Positions 63,014 through 64,000 of a stretch of DNA of 64,000 nt are shown one piece after another. Under the pieces are notes generated by a model. It searched no databases, had not been told where the DNA came from, and worked only from the letters and a program-made list of their open reading frames with translations. A program made the translations under genes and the position numbers. The DNA is from Gammaproteobacteria bacterium (GTDB lineage Bacteria > Pseudomonadota > Gammaproteobacteria > SZUA-229): contig JABDRN010000100.1 of the NCBI GenBank assembly GCA_013041745.1, positions 1 to 64,000 on the forward strand, given 5' to 3'. Numbering within the stretch: the stretch's first letter is position 1; each line of letters opens with the position of its first letter.

Positions 63014-63999
63014 GACAGCTCTCCGGCGATGATTTTCATATGCGAAGCAAACACGTTCATATAATGCGGGATCGGGATCAGAAAAGCGTCATGCCCCTGG
63101 TTCGCTTCGATCTCGATATAACTTAGCTGTTTCTCCGCCAGCAGCAGTGCTTTTACGATCTCCTGTGAACGTTCCGGCGCAAAACGCCAGTCCGAGGTGA
63201 ACGATATTACCAGGAATCGTGCACTGGTCTGGCTCAGCGCCAGGGCCAGGTTGTCATCATATTCACTGGCAGGATCGAAATAATCCAGGGTCTTGGTCAT
63301 CAACAGGTAGGTGTTCGCATCAAAACGATCGACGAAGGAACGCCCCTGGTAACGCAGGTAACTTTCCACCTGAAAATCCACATCGAAACCGAAATTGAGC
63401 TTGCCCTCACGCAGTTCACGGCCAAATTTATTACGCATGGCATCATCGGAAAGATAGGTAATATGGCCTAACATCCTGGCCAGCATCAGGCCACGGCGTG
63501 GCACTGTATTCTTCTCCAGGTAATGCCCGTCACAGAAATCCGGATCCGACATGATAGACTGGCGTGCGACTTCATTGAAAGCGATATTCTGCGCAGATAA
63601 CTTCGGCGCCGCTGCGATGACTATCGCATTTCTGATCAGGTCCGGGTAATCGATAGTCCACTGCAAAACCTGCATACCACCCAGGCTGCCGCCGATAACT
63701 GCACACCAGTGCTCGATGTTGAGCGCTTTCATGAAACGATACTGGCACAGTATCCAGTCTTTTACCGTAACGATCGGGAAATCCGGGCCCCAGTATTTAC
63801 CTGTTTCAGGGTTGATCGTATTCGGTCCCGAGGAGCCTTTACAACCACCCAGGTTATTGATGCTGACCACAAAAAAATGATTGGTATCGATCGCTTTACC
63901 GGGACCTATCGCACTATCCCACCAGCCGGCCTTCCTGTCATCCATGCTGTGATAACCCGCTGCATGCTGATCACCGGAAAGGGCATGACAGATAAGCAC
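63010..63999 (-). CDS. metX: Homoserine O-acyltransferase MetX (5' end beyond the window)
   Basis: [43 protein letters not shown]. Confidence 0.94.
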   Translation of the reverse strand: MLICHALSGDQHAAGYHSMDDRKAGWWDSAIGPGKAIDTNHFFVVSINNLGGCKGSSGPNTINPETGKYWGPDFPIVTVKDWILCQYRFMKALNIEHWCAVIGGSLGGMQVLQWTIDYPDLIRNAIVIAAAPKLSAQNIAFNEVARQSIMSDPDFCDGHYLEKNTVPRRGLMLARMLGHITYLSDDAMRNKFGRELREGKLNFGFDVDFQVESYLRYQGRSFVDRFDANTYLLMTKTLDYFDPASEYDDNLALALSQTSARFLVISFTSDWRFAPERSQEIVKALLLAEKQLSYIEIEANQGHDAFLIPIPHYMNVFASHMKIIAGELS

Positions 64000-64000
64000 A

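Overview
The window is a chromosomal segment from a gammaproteobacterium, almost fully packed with housekeeping and type IV pilus / type II secretion genes. From left to right: a coaD fragment and rsmD; an M16 peptidase pair; ftsYEX-rpoH; bioH-bioC; plsY; tsaD and rpsU-yqeY; hemE; a patatin/POTRA/barrel protein; mrcA; pilMNOPQ plus a lipoprotein; aroKB; dgt-dnaG; metK-ahcY-metF-rsmE; a Pil-Chp chemosensory cluster (chpC, chpA, pilJ, pilI, pilH, pilG); gshB-apbE-tonB-yqgE-yqgF-pyrR-pyrB and a pyrC-like gene; three PilT/PilU-family ATPases; proC-yggT; gspCDEF; and metX-metW. I saw no prophage, CRISPR array, tRNA or rRNA. The best non-coding signals are: (1) a perfect 27-bp CIRCE operator (TTAGCACTC-N9-GAGTGCTAA) upstream of rpoH; (2) an SAH riboswitch between metK and ahcY, with a traceable P1 stem and pseudoknot; (3) a 102-bp tandem hairpin repeat and a possible sRNA/attenuator in the dnaG-metK gap; (4) a ~33-bp inverted repeat between gspE and gspF. 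The best coding observations are: a dihydroorotase-like protein lacking the HxH metal motif, two PilU-like ATPases beside PilT, a Pil-Chp system without pilK/chpB at the locus, a gspCDEF-only block inside the proC-yggT-metXW neighbourhood, a split rpsU/dnaG arrangement, and an uncharacterised lipoprotein at the end of the pilMNOPQ operon. All calls come from reading the sequence; no database searches were run.
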